From Ureibacillus massiliensis 4400831 = CIP 108448 = CCUG 49529 (GTDB taxonomy: Bacteria; Bacillota; Bacilli; Bacillales_A; Planococcaceae): 64,000 nucleotides of DNA. Position numbers and translations under genes: made by a program. This document shows positions 48,720 to 59,517 of this stretch, piece by piece; position 1 is the stretch's first letter; the number at the start of each line of letters is the position of its first letter. The DNA is taken from positions 1 through 64,000 of the forward strand of contig NZ_JPVQ01000017.1 of the NCBI RefSeq assembly GCF_000772965.1, given 5' to 3'. The notes beneath the pieces were generated by a model. That model did no database searches. It worked only from the letters and a program-made list of their open reading frames with translations, and was not told where the DNA came from.

Positions 48720-48914
48720 TTAGTGATGTTCTGCATCTGGAGTTGGTTCATTTGGAATAATTGCAGTCATGATTAAAATTATGATAGAGAACACAACTGA
48801 GATAATTGCACCAGTTACAAAATCAAAGTGAGCACCTAATACTGAACTAACAACATAGTTCAACATTGTTACTAATAGGAATGACCAGATAAATGTCATG
48901 ATATATTGCATCAT
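48720..48914 (-). CDS. YjzD-like DUF2929 small membrane protein
   Basis: 64 aa from ATG 48914 behind GAGGTGA; a GTG at 48920 overlaps that signal. Two membrane helices (MTFIWSFLLVTMLNYVVSSVLG and a second at about 33-52) and a short tail ending in AEHH. It fits the DUF2929 family, whose B. subtilis member YjzD lies near fabHA, as I recall. Function unknown. Confidence 0.7.
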   Translation of the reverse strand: MMQYIMTFIWSFLLVTMLNYVVSSVLGAHFDFVTGAIISVVFSIIILIMTAIIPNEPTPDAEHH

Positions 48915-49028
48915 TTTCACCTCTAACGAACATTATTAGATATATTATTTCTATTTTACCCTAAAATATCATACCACACGACACAAATAAATAACAATAC
49001 GCATTTTACATTTTAACAAATATTACAG

Positions 49029-49074
49029 TTGTAGTTATAAAAAATGTGAGCTATAATTATGACCAAGTACTAAA
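49029..49074 (+). promoter_or_regulatory. fabHF promoter with FapR-like operator
   Basis: TTGTAG (49029) and TATAAT (49052) are spaced 17 bp. TTATGACCAAGTACTAAA (49057-49074) overlaps the start region and resembles the FapR inverted repeat (TTAGTACC and GGTACTAA halves, 6/8 and 7/8 by eye). FapR represses fabHA-fabF in B. subtilis and releases on malonyl-CoA. Confidence 0.72.
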
Positions 49075-49117
49075 TGCAAGTCATAAAGGAATGGTTTTAA
49101 TTTAAGGGGGAAAGTAA

Positions 49118-50053
49118 ATGAACGCAGGAATAATTAGCATTTCTAAATACGTTCCAGATAAAGTAATCACAAATTTTGATCTAGAAAAAACAATAGATAC
49201 AAATGATGAATGGATACGTACGAGAACAGGTATTGAAGAAAGAAGAATTGCAGAAGGTGAAGAAACTTCTGATTTAGCATATAAAGCAGCTCAAAAAGCT
49301 TTAAAATCAGCTGAAATAACAGCAGATCAGGTGGGGTTAATACTAGTAGCAACAGTGACTCCTGACCGTGCATTTCCAAGTGTAGCATGTCAAATCCAAG
49401 AAAAACTTGAAGCGAAAAATGCTGCTGCAATGGACGTTTCTGCTGCTTGCTCTGGTTTTATTTATGCCCTTGCAACTGCTAAACAATTTGTTGAAAGTAA
49501 TGCTTATGATTATGTATTAATTGTTGGTGTTGAAAAGCTTTCAAAAGTAACGGATTGGAATGACCGTAATACTGCAGTATTGTTTGGAGATGGAGCTACT
49601 GCAGCAGTTATCGGTAAAGTATCTGAAGGTCGCGGTATATTATCCTTTGAATTAGGTGCTGACGGTACTGGTGGCAAACATTTATTTTTAAATGACGATC
49701 GTTACATTAGTATGAATGGACGTGAAGTATTTAAATTCGCAGTTCGTCAAATGGGAGAATCTGCAGTATCAGTAATTGAAAAAGCAGGCTTAACAAAAGA
49801 AGATGTTGACTTCTTAGTTCCACATCAAGCGAATATACGTATTATGGAAGCTTCTCGTGAACGTTTAGAATTACCTGAGGAAAAATTATCGAAACGTATT
49901 CATAAATATGGAAATACATCAAGTGCTTCTATTGGTATAGCATTATCCGATGAATTAGAAGCTGGTAAAATTAAAGAAGACGATATTGTTGTATTAGTAG
50001 GCTTTGGCGGTGGTCTAACTTGGGGCGCAGCTGTCATAAAATGGGGAAAATAA
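49118..50053 (+). CDS. fabH: 3-oxoacyl-ACP synthase III (FabH)
   Basis: FabH condenses acyl-CoA primers with malonyl-ACP to start type II fatty acid synthesis. 311 aa, normal. Catalytic Cys in DVSAACSGF (about 112), His in [10 protein letters not shown] (about 237), and Asn in [10 protein letters not shown] (about 267). Start ATG 49118 after AAGGGGG. fabF follows by 66 bp in the same direction. Confidence 0.97.
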   Translation: MNAGIISISKYVPDKVITNFDLEKTIDTNDEWIRTRTGIEERRIAEGEETSDLAYKAAQKALKSAEITADQVGLILVATVTPDRAFPSVACQIQEKLEAKNAAAMDVSAACSGFIYALATAKQFVESNAYDYVLIVGVEKLSKVTDWNDRNTAVLFGDGATAAVIGKVSEGRGILSFELGADGTGGKHLFLNDDRYISMNGREVFKFAVRQMGESAVSVIEKAGLTKEDVDFLVPHQANIRIMEASRERLELPEEKLSKRIHKYGNTSSASIGIALSDELEAGKIKEDDIVVLVGFGGGLTWGAAVIKWGK

Positions 50054-50119
50054 TTGATTTAATAGAAACAAATATAGTAATTTAAAATTAATGTAAAATA
50101 TTTAGGGGGAAAATAGATT

Positions 50120-51358
50120 ATGAAACGTAGAGTAGTCATAACTGGTGTTGGCGCAGTTACACCTCTAGGTAATTCAGCGGAAGAAACGTGGGCAAACGTG
50201 AAAGCTGGTAAATCTGGAGTAGGGCCCTTAACAAGAATTGACGCTGAAAAGTTCCCAGCAAAAGTAGCTGCGGAAGTTAAAGATTTTGATATTGAACAGT
50301 ATATAGAACGCAAAGAAGCAAGAAAAATGGACCGCTTTACACATTATGCCCTTGCTTCAGCTATGATGGCAGTGAAGGATGCTAATTTAGAAATTACAGA
50401 AGCAAATGCAAACCGTATAGGTGTATGGATTGGTTCAGGTATTGGTGGTATGGAAACATATGAAAATCAATTTGTAACCTTCCAAGAACGTGGAGCACGC
50501 CGAGTAAGTCCTTTCTTCGTTCCGATGATGATTCCAGATATGGCGTCAGGTCAAGTATCGATTTATTTAGGGGCAAAAGGTATTAATTCATGTACGGTTA
50601 CTGCTTGTGCCTCAGGAACAAACTCTATTGGTGATGCATTTAAAGTAATTCAACGTGGGGATGCAGACGCTATGATTACTGGTGGAGCAGAAGCACCAAT
50701 TGTGAATATGGCTGTTGCAGGTTTTTGCTCAAGTACTGCATTATCTCTAAATCAAGACCCAGCAACTGCTTCACGTCCATTTGATGCAAATCGTGATGGT
50801 TTCGTTATCGGAGAAGGTGCCGGCGTATTAGTTATTGAAGAATATGAATTTGCTAAAGCGCGCGGTGCAAAAATCTATGCTGAAATCGTTGGTTACGGTT
50901 CAACAGGTGATGCATATCATATTACTGCTCCAGCTCCAAACGGTGAAGGTGCAGCACGTGCTATCCAACAAGCATTAAATGATGGTGGTGTTGATCCATC
51001 TTTAGTAGGGTATATTAATGCTCACGGTACTAGTACACCGTATAATGATTTATATGAAACACAAGCAGTTAAATCCGTTTTTGGAGACCATGCATACAAG
51101 TTAGCAATGAGTTCAACAAAATCGATGACAGGCCATCTACTAGGTGCTGCCGGTGGTGTCGAAGCAATCTTTACAGCATTAGCACTAAAAGAAAGTATTT
51201 TACCTCCAACAACAAATCTTACTAATCCAGATCCTGAATGTGATCTTGATTACGTACCTGGTGTTGCTCGTGAAGCAAGTATTGAGTATGCAATGAGCAA
51301 TTCATTAGGCTTTGGTGGTCATAACGCTAGCTTATTAATGAAAAAATTTGAAGAATAA
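50120..51358 (+). CDS. fabF: 3-oxoacyl-ACP synthase II (FabF)
   Basis: FabF elongates acyl-ACP chains with malonyl-ACP. 412 aa, normal. Catalytic Cys in [13 protein letters not shown] (about 163), His in [11 protein letters not shown] (about 303) and [12 protein letters not shown] (about 340). Probably cotranscribed with fabH and ended by a strong terminator. Confidence 0.98.
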   Translation: MKRRVVITGVGAVTPLGNSAEETWANVKAGKSGVGPLTRIDAEKFPAKVAAEVKDFDIEQYIERKEARKMDRFTHYALASAMMAVKDANLEITEANANRIGVWIGSGIGGMETYENQFVTFQERGARRVSPFFVPMMIPDMASGQVSIYLGAKGINSCTVTACASGTNSIGDAFKVIQRGDADAMITGGAEAPIVNMAVAGFCSSTALSLNQDPATASRPFDANRDGFVIGEGAGVLVIEEYEFAKARGAKIYAEIVGYGSTGDAYHITAPAPNGEGAARAIQQALNDGGVDPSLVGYINAHGTSTPYNDLYETQAVKSVFGDHAYKLAMSSTKSMTGHLLGAAGGVEAIFTALALKESILPPTTNLTNPDPECDLDYVPGVAREASIEYAMSNSLGFGGHNASLLMKKFEE

Positions 51359-51378
51359 AATTTTTATAAATATTGTTT

Positions 51379-51413
51379 AAAAAGCCTTTAGCATAACGCT
51401 AAAGGCTTTTTTA
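51379..51413 (+). terminator. Terminator after fabF
   Basis: AAAAGCCTTTAGC pairs perfectly with GCTAAAGGCTTTT around ATAAC, then TTTATATG. Confidence 0.92.
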
Positions 51414-51500
51414 TATGATAGATTAAGGAACTTTTTCTTTTTGTTTAAAAATGAGTCAAGCTTTTCTCAATGCTTTAGACGAACCTATACATAGTAAAGG

Positions 51501-52960
<1,460 letters not shown>

Positions 52961-52974
52961 TTATATTAAAAATA

Positions 52975-53375
52975 AAAATTCATTGCAAATACATTTTCTT
53001 TTTAAATTGGAATGAAATATTAAAAGATTGGGCAATCTTTTATCGTGTAATACATTTATTGCAAATAGCTATTTCAATTGTAAAAATTAACAGAATCTTA
53101 TGATATTTCTCGATTAATTTAATCTAATTGAGAAAATGTATGAAATTAATTTCATGTTTTGTCGTAGACAATTACGGGTATAAGTATATATAGATAATAC
53201 ATGAAAAAATAAAAATTTTGAATAAATGAGCAAAAATGAAGCTATTTTATTAATTAGGTGATACATTTTTTTACAAGATACTATATCCAAAAGGCAATTA
53301 ATGTTGTATAATGAAGTCAATAATCTAATTTATATTAATTCTAAAGTGATAAAAATTTAATATAGATATTCAATT
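52975..53375. other. AT-rich gap before spx
   Basis: About 400 bp, very AT-rich. A TATAAT at 53307 may be an spx -10 element, but no matching -35 is clear. No ORF, repeat or RNA gene is recognised. Confidence 0.4.
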
Positions 53376-53394
53376 GAAAGGAAGTGTCTTAGAC

Positions 53395-53793
53395 GTGATT
53401 GTAACACTATTTACATCACCTAGCTGCACATCATGTAGAAAAGCTAAAGCGTGGTTAGAAGAACACGAAATTCCATATAGAGAACGAAATATTTTTTCTG
53501 AGCCTTTAACGATCGGTGAAATAAAAGAAATTTTAAGAATGACCGAGGACGGAACAGATGAAATTATTTCTACGCGATCAAAAATATTCCAAAAATTAAA
53601 TGTGGACGTAGAAAGTTTACCACTGCAACAACTATACGAGTTAATTCAAGAATACCCAGGTCTTTTACGTAGACCTATTATTATTGATGAGAAACGTTTA
53701 CAGGTTGGATACAATGAAGATGAGATTCGTCGATTCCTTCCAAGAAAGGTTCGTGCCTTTCAATTACTTGAAGCTCAACGTATGGTTAACTAA
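53395..53793 (+). CDS. spx: Thiol-stress regulator Spx
   Basis: Spx binds the RNA polymerase alpha subunit and redirects transcription under disulfide stress. 132 aa from GTG 53395, 8 nt after GAAAGGAAGTG; this gives the canonical [12 protein letters not shown]-terminus. The redox switch is CTSC (residues 11-14), with the conserved helix [13 protein letters not shown] and the polymerase-contact segment [20 protein letters not shown]. subtilis Spx is 131 aa. Its proteolysis adaptor SpxH is encoded 5 kb downstream. Confidence 0.97.
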   Translation: MIVTLFTSPSCTSCRKAKAWLEEHEIPYRERNIFSEPLTIGEIKEILRMTEDGTDEIISTRSKIFQKLNVDVESLPLQQLYELIQEYPGLLRRPIIIDEKRLQVGYNEDEIRRFLPRKVRAFQLLEAQRMVN

Positions 53794-53814
53794 TTAATAA
53801 AGGAAATGGATGGT

Positions 53815-53853
53815 CGGTAAAATCCTCTTGCAGGGATTTTATCGATTTTTTCT
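53815..53853 (+). terminator. Terminator after spx
   Basis: CGGTAAAATCC pairs with GGATTTTATCG around an 8-nt loop, then ATTTTTTC. The rest of the gap to mecA (53854-54183) is AT-rich with nothing recognised. Confidence 0.82.
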
Positions 53854-54183
53854 ATCTATGATGAATGTCGAAAAATAGATATATTTTTGTCTGTAAATTC
53901 TAAAGAATCCAATAAAAAATTGCTTGATTTCAGTTGAATAGTCAACTACAATTTCAATATTCAAATAATTTTATGTTGTAGATGTTTTTCCTTTTCATTT
54001 TATGTTCAAACATCATACAATAGAGTTATAGAATGTAGCATAACCAAATTAAATATTTTTCTTTTAAAACTGATTTGGTGTGTGACATCTTTTGAATTGT
54101 TTACTAATAAAAGTGAACATTTCAAGCATACTAATAACGCTTTCCGTGTTTTTCAACGAAGACTAGAAGGGAGTTGAAGTTAT

Positions 54184-54834
54184 ATGGACATCGAACGCGT
54201 GAATGAAAATACACTAAAACTCTTTATATCTTATCGTGATATTGAAGATCGTGGGTATAGTAAGGAAGAAATTTGGTACAACAGAGCAAAAGGCGAGGAA
54301 CTTTTTTGGGATATGATTGGCGAAATAAACACTGAAGAGTACTTTGATCTTGAAGGGCCAATTTGGATACATGTAAATGCCTCTGAACAAGGCCTAGAAG
54401 TTATTGTTACCCGTGCCAATTTTAATAGCGATGGCGAATCAAGTCTACTCTCAGGCTTTGATGAAAATCGAGATGGTGCAGAACATAAGCTAAAAGATTC
54501 AATGTTTGATTCAGTTGATGAAGATACGATGAATGGAAATCATTCAGTACAAAATATCGTCACTTACAAGTTTAAAGATTTTGATGAAGTAATTCCAGTT
54601 GCTAAACGTCTCGTTTCTTTCGATATACCTTCTTCTTTATATAAATATGACAATATTTACTATGTTGCAGTAGATTTCACTGATGTCGAAGAAAAATCTA
54701 AACGCCAAAATATTAAGGCGATATTGAACGAGTTTTTAACTAGCTCAAAAATGACGATTTATCGACTTCAAGAGTATGGTGAAGAAATTATGCAAGATCG
54801 CTGCTTTGAAACTGTCATTCAATATTTCGATTAG
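54184..54834 (+). CDS. mecA: Adaptor protein MecA
   Basis: MecA delivers substrates such as ComK to ClpCP and promotes ClpC hexamer assembly. 216 aa (B. subtilis 218). The N-terminal substrate-binding domain starts MDIERVNENTLKLFISY and contains RGYSKEEIWYNR. A short acidic linker (about 85-115) is followed by the ClpC-binding C-terminal domain (VTYKFKDFDEVI onward). ATG 54184 after GGGAGTTG. Its classical target ComK is in this window but lacks the FMLYP degron. Confidence 0.95.
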   Translation: MDIERVNENTLKLFISYRDIEDRGYSKEEIWYNRAKGEELFWDMIGEINTEEYFDLEGPIWIHVNASEQGLEVIVTRANFNSDGESSLLSGFDENRDGAEHKLKDSMFDSVDEDTMNGNHSVQNIVTYKFKDFDEVIPVAKRLVSFDIPSSLYKYDNIYYVAVDFTDVEEKSKRQNIKAILNEFLTSSKMTIYRLQEYGEEIMQDRCFETVIQYFD

Positions 54835-54839
54835 ATTTT

Positions 54840-54877
54840 AAGCCAAAATTCTAAAATGGATTTTGGCTTTATTTTTT
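54840..54877 (+). terminator. Terminator after mecA
   Basis: AAGCCAAAAT pairs perfectly with ATTTTGGCTT around a 10-nt loop, then TATTTTTTT. Confidence 0.9.
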
Positions 54878-54982
54878 TAATTACTTGGTAAAAGCCCTCA
54901 AAATAAAAATTCCCGCTATTTTCAAGTTTTCGGTTGCACATATACTAAACTCTTTTTAAAATGAATTTGAAGGAGGGCATTT

Positions 54983-56122
54983 ATGCTTGTAGCCATAACA
55001 GATCAAAATGAACGATTTGTTATATGTTCGAGCACGCCTAAAGCGATATATAAAAAGATTCGTGAAGAGAGAACCTTTTTTTGTCCTCAATGTAAACAAC
55101 CGGTTCAATTTAAAATTGGATCTGTAAAAATTCCTCATTTTTCACATTTATCCAATAATGATTGTGATTTGCGATTTTCAGAAGGTGAGTCAGAGGCGCA
55201 TTTATTAGGTAAACAGCAATTGTACGAATTATTTCAATCACTTCAGTTGAATGTGGAATTAGAAAGTTATTTACCTTTCATTAAACAAAGGCCTGATTTA
55301 TTAGTAAAAACGAGTAAAGACAATACCTTTGCTATTGAATTTCAATGTAGTACCATTTCAAAAGAAAAATACCTATATAGAAGCAAGGGCTATCTAGATA
55401 ATAATATTATTCCGATATGGATCCCTTATACACCAGAAGTGAAGTATTTTGAAAGTGGTATTACTAAAATTTCCTTAAACGAACAACTTCGTCAGTTTAT
55501 CCAAACCACTAAAACCCAGCTTTTTTTAATTACCTACCATCCTTACAAGAAGCAATTTGTATATTTTTCAAACCTACTACATGTGAAAGATAATCGTTAT
55601 ATCACTAGAGTCCAAACCCTTGATTTAAATCAACAATTATTTCCATTCTATTTACCAAAGAAGTTGACGAAACTTGAATTTAAACAATATTTCAAGACAT
55701 ATGTTGATACTAAGAAGCAATTTTTAAAATATCGTCTCCATTTCAGTAGGAAAGGAGTAAACGATCTCTTTTTAAGAAGTCTTTACGAGCTACGTTTAAC
55801 ATTGAGCTCACTTCCAAATTTTATAGGTGTTCCCCTTAGAGGGAATGAAAGTATGAAGGGGTTTGCAGTTGAATGGCAAGCGGCGCTATTTTATTTTATG
55901 CAGTTGAGCGGGTCCGTGTATGGATCTATTGAAAAACAAGATATTCTTCACTTTTTAAAATGGGCAGGGATTGACCAATCAGATAGAACTATCGCTACAG
56001 TCCATGAATATTGCAATCTGATAAAAAAACTTTCCATTCATCATGTACAGGATTCTGTAGATGATGGGCAACTCATTGACGTGTTATACGACCAATTTCT
56101 TGCATTAAATAATGGAAATTGA
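54983..56122 (+). CDS. coiA: Competence protein CoiA
   Basis: CoiA acts on incoming DNA during transformation; in B. subtilis coiA (yjbF) belongs to the ComK regulon. 379 aa from ATG 54983 behind GAAGGAGGGC. N-terminal zinc-finger-like cysteines (FFCPQCKQPV, about 33-42, with HFSHLS and a later Cys) lead into a restriction-endonuclease-like core with QRPDLLV and AIEFQCS (about 105-130), and then a helical C-terminus. The mecA-coiA-pepF order matches B. subtilis. I found no convincing ComK box upstream. Confidence 0.92.
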   Translation: MLVAITDQNERFVICSSTPKAIYKKIREERTFFCPQCKQPVQFKIGSVKIPHFSHLSNNDCDLRFSEGESEAHLLGKQQLYELFQSLQLNVELESYLPFIKQRPDLLVKTSKDNTFAIEFQCSTISKEKYLYRSKGYLDNNIIPIWIPYTPEVKYFESGITKISLNEQLRQFIQTTKTQLFLITYHPYKKQFVYFSNLLHVKDNRYITRVQTLDLNQQLFPFYLPKKLTKLEFKQYFKTYVDTKKQFLKYRLHFSRKGVNDLFLRSLYELRLTLSSLPNFIGVPLRGNESMKGFAVEWQAALFYFMQLSGSVYGSIEKQDILHFLKWAGIDQSDRTIATVHEYCNLIKKLSIHHVQDSVDDGQLIDVLYDQFLALNNGN

Positions 56123-56166
56123 GAAAATATTTAAGAATTGAAATTTACTGTATCGGAGGCTATTTT

Positions 56167-57972
56167 ATGGCGAAAAAGGTTTTAACACGTGATGAAGTAC
56201 CCGTTGAATTAACATGGGACTTATCAACAATTTTTTCTTCTGATGATGAATGGGAACAAGAATTTAAAGAAATTGAAAAATTAGTGCCAGAGTCTGAAAA
56301 ATTTAAAGGGAAAGTAACAAAAAGTGCAAAAAGCTTATATGAAACATTACAATTTAGTGATAAATTATCAGAACGCTTTGGCAGACTTTATGTTTATAGT
56401 CACTTAAAGCATGATCAAGATACGACAAACAGTAAATACCAAGCAATGGATGGAAGAGTACGATCATTAGGTGCGAAACTAGCTGCAGCATGGTCATTTA
56501 CAACACCAGAAATACTATCTGTGGATGAGGAAACTATTAACAGTTACTTAAAAGAATATGAACCATTACAATTATATGCACAAATGTTAAAAGAGTTAAA
56601 CCTACAGAGACCACATGTTTTAAGCGCTGATAAAGAAGAAATGTTAGCACAGTTTTCAGAAGTTACAAGTGCTTCTGGTGGAACGTTTAGTGCATTAAAT
56701 AATGCGGATCTTCAATTTCCAGTGATAAAAAATGATGAAGGCGAAGATGTTGAATTAACACATGGGAATTATATTTCATTTTTAGAAAGCTACAACCGTG
56801 ATGTTAGACGTGATGCATTCAAAGCAATGTATGAGACATATGGTCAGTTTAAAAATACATTTGCATCAACACTTTCCGGTAATGTAAAAGCACATAATGT
56901 AAACGCTCGTATTCGAAAGTATACTTCAGCTAGACATGCAGCAATGAGCAATAATCATATTCCTGAAAAAGTGTATGACCAATTAATTTCCACAATTCAT
57001 GAATTTTTACCAGTACTACATCGATATATAGCCCTTCGTAAAAAAGTGTTAGGTGTAGATGAGCTTCATATGTATGATTTATTCGTACCTTTAGTAAAAG
57101 AAATGAAAATTGAAATGCCTTATGAAAAGGCGAAAGAGACAATGGTAAAAAGCTTTGAGCCACTAGGTGATGAATATCAATCCATTGTTCAAAAAGGTTT
57201 AGAAAGCCGCTGGGTAGATGTTCTTGAGAATAAAGGGAAAAGAAGTGGTGCATACTCCTCAGGAACGTATGGTACAAACCCATATGTATTAATGAATTGG
57301 CAGGATAATTTAAATAATTTATTTACTTTAGCTCATGAATTTGGGCATAGTATGCACAGTTATTTCACAACGGAAAATCAACCATTCCCATATGCAGATT
57401 ACTCGATCTTTGTTGCAGAAGTAGCTTCTACTTGCAACGAAGAGCTACTATTCGATTATTTGCTAAAAACGACTGAAGATGAGCAACTGAAAATTTATTT
57501 GTTAAATCATTGGTTAGATGGATTTAGAAGTACGGTGTTCCGTCAAACGATGTTTGCAGAATTTGAACATATTGTTCATGAAATGGATGCACGTGGTGAA
57601 GCTATTACTGCAGAAGGTTTAACGACGATTTATTACGATTTAAATAAGCAATATTTTGGTGATGAAATTACAATAGACGAAGAAATTGGTTTAGAATGGG
57701 CTCGTATTCCACATTTCTATTATAATTACTATGTATATCAATATGCTACAGGACAAAGTGCAGCAACTGCATTAAGTAAGCAAATTTTAAAAGAGGGTAA
57801 ACCCGCTGTAGATCGATATATTAACAACTTCTTAAAAGCAGGATGCTCTGATTTCCCAATAGAAGTATTAAAAGCTGCTGGGGTCGATATGGAATCTCCA
57901 CAACCAATTTCAGAAGCATGTAAAGTATTTGAAGAAAAATTAGCAGAGCTTGAATCGTTATTATTGAAATAG
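56167..57972 (+). CDS. pepF: Oligoendopeptidase F
   Basis: Cytosolic M3B zinc peptidase that cleaves oligopeptides. 601 aa from ATG 56167 behind CGGAGG; the frame extends to 56119 but that start overlaps coiA and lacks a signal. The HEFGHSMHS motif (about residue 388) supplies the HEXXH zinc ligands, with a downstream Glu in VAEVASTCNEELL as third ligand. A terminator and then the RoxS gene follow, the same neighbourhood as in B. subtilis. Confidence 0.96.
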   Translation: MAKKVLTRDEVPVELTWDLSTIFSSDDEWEQEFKEIEKLVPESEKFKGKVTKSAKSLYETLQFSDKLSERFGRLYVYSHLKHDQDTTNSKYQAMDGRVRSLGAKLAAAWSFTTPEILSVDEETINSYLKEYEPLQLYAQMLKELNLQRPHVLSADKEEMLAQFSEVTSASGGTFSALNNADLQFPVIKNDEGEDVELTHGNYISFLESYNRDVRRDAFKAMYETYGQFKNTFASTLSGNVKAHNVNARIRKYTSARHAAMSNNHIPEKVYDQLISTIHEFLPVLHRYIALRKKVLGVDELHMYDLFVPLVKEMKIEMPYEKAKETMVKSFEPLGDEYQSIVQKGLESRWVDVLENKGKRSGAYSSGTYGTNPYVLMNWQDNLNNLFTLAHEFGHSMHSYFTTENQPFPYADYSIFVAEVASTCNEELLFDYLLKTTEDEQLKIYLLNHWLDGFRSTVFRQTMFAEFEHIVHEMDARGEAITAEGLTTIYYDLNKQYFGDEITIDEEIGLEWARIPHFYYNYYVYQYATGQSAATALSKQILKEGKPAVDRYINNFLKAGCSDFPIEVLKAAGVDMESPQPISEACKVFEEKLAELESLLLK

Positions 57973-57979
57973 GACTATT

Positions 57980-58013
57980 AGGCTACAGATTCGATTTTCT
58001 GTAGCCTTTTTTC
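57980..58013 (+). terminator. Terminator after pepF
   Basis: AGGCTACAGA pairs perfectly with TCTGTAGCCT around an 8-nt loop, then TTTTTTC. Confidence 0.92.
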
Positions 58014-58148
58014 TTTGGTTTTAAAAGCTTTAATTTAAGAAAAAAATTTCGTAAACGCCTTCATTTCGTTGTAATCGCTTACTATTTGACGAATTTGTGA
58101 AATAATTGTCGAACGGTTGCGAAATGCTATAAATCTATGATAAATTTA

Positions 58149-58268
58149 ATTCGTGAAATAAATCACAAAACAAACATACACCCCTTTGTTTGAACGTGAA
58201 CATTTCTCCCATCCCCTTTGTGAAAAGGACCGTCACTATTATACAGAATAGTGACGGTCCTTTTATTA
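58149..58268 (+). ncRNA. roxS: RoxS/RsaE small regulatory RNA
   Basis: No ORF lies here, yet a very strong terminator (17-18 bp perfect stem, 58224-58265, ending in TTTT) follows an unpaired C-rich leader. The leader has ACACCCCTTTG, TTTCTCCCATCCCC and repeated CCCCTTTG boxes. This matches RsaE/RoxS as I remember it: C-rich, Shine-Dalgarno-pairing loops ahead of a terminator stem. The B. subtilis gene lies beside yizD/yjbH, just past pepF, which agrees. The start is inferred from TATGAT at 58137, giving about 118 nt (B. subtilis about 115). It represses central-metabolism and redox mRNAs in its known hosts. Confidence 0.85.
58152..58169. promoter_or_regulatory. Rex-like (or Fnr-like) operator at the roxS start
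   Basis: TCGTGAAATAAATCACAA has arms TCGTGA and TCACAA around 6 bp, one mismatch from the Rex site TTGTGA-N6-TCACAA. It is also one mismatch from the Fnr site TGTGA-N6-TCACA. It covers the predicted transcript start. A half-site TTGTGAAATAAT lies upstream (58096-58107). B. subtilis roxS is controlled by Rex and ResD. Confidence 0.65.
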
Positions 58269-58455
58269 TACCTATGTTTTTATTAATACTTTAATTTTAG
58301 TGAAAAGGCTGTTTTTTAATCTTTTTCATGCAAAAAAAATTGACTACTTTACTCAATTCAAAATGATGGTTTTAATATCAATAAATAGCATAGTATAATA
58401 ATAAATGATAATACTGTATAAAATTAACAAAAATAAAGAATCAGGGGGTAACGTT

Positions 58456-58593
58456 ATGAGGAGAAATAGAGATAACAAGGATTTTAATTATGTCCCGGAA
58501 AGAAATGGAGTAACAGGATTTACTTTAACCGGATTTTTATTATTTATAGGATTAATTATTATAATAAGCGTTATAAATTATTTTTTCTTCTAA
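58456..58593 (+). CDS. 45-aa single-pass membrane protein, function unknown
   Basis: ATG 58456 follows AGGGGGT. The first 18 residues are charged (RRNRDNKDFNYVPERNG), then one hydrophobic helix runs almost to the end (GFLLFIGLIIIISVINYFFF). The good ribosome binding site and the terminator right after favour a real gene. It occupies the position of B. subtilis yizD between roxS and yjbH, but I cannot claim homology. Confidence 0.6.
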   Translation: MRRNRDNKDFNYVPERNGVTGFTLTGFLLFIGLIIIISVINYFFF

Positions 58594-58596
58594 ATA

Positions 58597-58635
58597 AGAA
58601 CCTTAATTTTAACTAACAATAAGGTTTTCCTTTTT
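58597..58635 (+). terminator. Terminator after the 45-aa gene
   Basis: AACCTTA pairs with TAAGGTT around a 14-nt loop, then TTCCTTTTT. Confidence 0.6.
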
Positions 58636-58651
58636 GAACCGTAGAATCCAT

Positions 58652-58690
58652 CAAAAAAAGAAAAGCCTGACCATATCGGCCAGACTAAAA
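58652..58690 (-). terminator. Terminator after spxH
   Basis: On the minus strand AGTCTGGCC pairs with GGTCAGGCT around a 5-nt loop, then TTTTCTTTTTTT. Confidence 0.8.
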
Positions 58691-58707
58691 GTATGTGTAT
58701 AAGTGCA

Positions 58708-59517
58708 TTAAATTTTTAATCGCCAAAGCGAAATTTTATCATTACATAGTCGTTCTATTTTCTGCTGGAGCATTCTCTTCTTTAACTCGCGCTCTGCGTC
58801 TTGGTCAGTAATTGAATAAATATCAGCAACTTCTTGCGTTGTTAATGTGTGGAAACGATTAAATAATTCTTCGTAAGTAGGTAAAGGTTTTTTAATCAGT
58901 TCATCATTTAATAATTCTTGTAAAATATGAACATAGACATCATAACTATACAGTCCACTTACTTTTAAACCTTCATCTTCAATACATTCATTAAAGAATA
59001 CAATACTTGGAAATTCATCAATCTCCATCTCATGAGCAATATATAAATCACATTGAAAAGCACGGGCTGTTTCCTTTGAACCGAAATCCGCAGCAAACTC
59101 ATCAATGTCTAAATTTGCTTCCTTCGCGATTTCTATCAACGTAGAATAATACTGCACATCTTTTGTGTTTAAAATTGTATGTTCTTGAAGCTTCTGAATA
59201 AAGCGAAATGCTGCACGTTTTCCTTGGAGCTCAGCTGCTTTAATTGCGATAGAAGGAAAGGCAGGGTGTGAAATATCCAGTTGGGCACCTGAAAAGCAAC
59301 CTTTTGTACGACGACCTAAGCTGTTTAGTGATGAAAGCTGTGTACTAATTACATATCGCCAACTAAAATAATGATCGTATTCCACTAATAATTTTCTTAT
59401 GATCGATTGTATTTGTATTGCTCTAGGACAAAATGGATCAATGAAAATATATAATTCTATTGGCTTAGTAATATTTGGAGGTGCAATAGGTTCAGTTAAT
59501 AATTGGATATTATTCAC
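58708..59517 (-). CDS. spxH: ClpXP adaptor SpxH (YjbH) with altered CXXC
   Basis: SpxH presents Spx to ClpXP; it has a DsbA/thioredoxin-like fold. 269 aa from GTG 59517 behind GGAGGAA. Family features are LYIFIDPFCP near residue 30, FKAAELQG-type IKAAELQGKRA, and the EDEGLKVSGLYSYDVY block. The usual CPEC of B. subtilis YjbH reads CPRA here, so only one of the two active-site cysteines remains. The His/Cys-rich zinc segment at the B. subtilis N-terminus is also not visible. The start overlaps the globin stop by one base. Confidence 0.92.
   Translation of the reverse strand: MNNIQLLTEPIAPPNITKPIELYIFIDPFCPRAIQIQSIIRKLLVEYDHYFSWRYVISTQLSSLNSLGRRTKGCFSGAQLDISHPAFPSIAIKAAELQGKRAAFRFIQKLQEHTILNTKDVQYYSTLIEIAKEANLDIDEFAADFGSKETARAFQCDLYIAHEMEIDEFPSIVFFNECIEDEGLKVSGLYSYDVYVHILQELLNDELIKKPLPTYEELFNRFHTLTTQEVADIYSITDQDAERELKKRMLQQKIERLCNDKISLWRLKI

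Noticed and set aside
54880-54982. ComK box upstream of coiA
   Set aside because: AAAA and TTTT tracts are present, but none fits AAAA-N5-TTTT pairs at the required spacing; the region is simply AT-rich.
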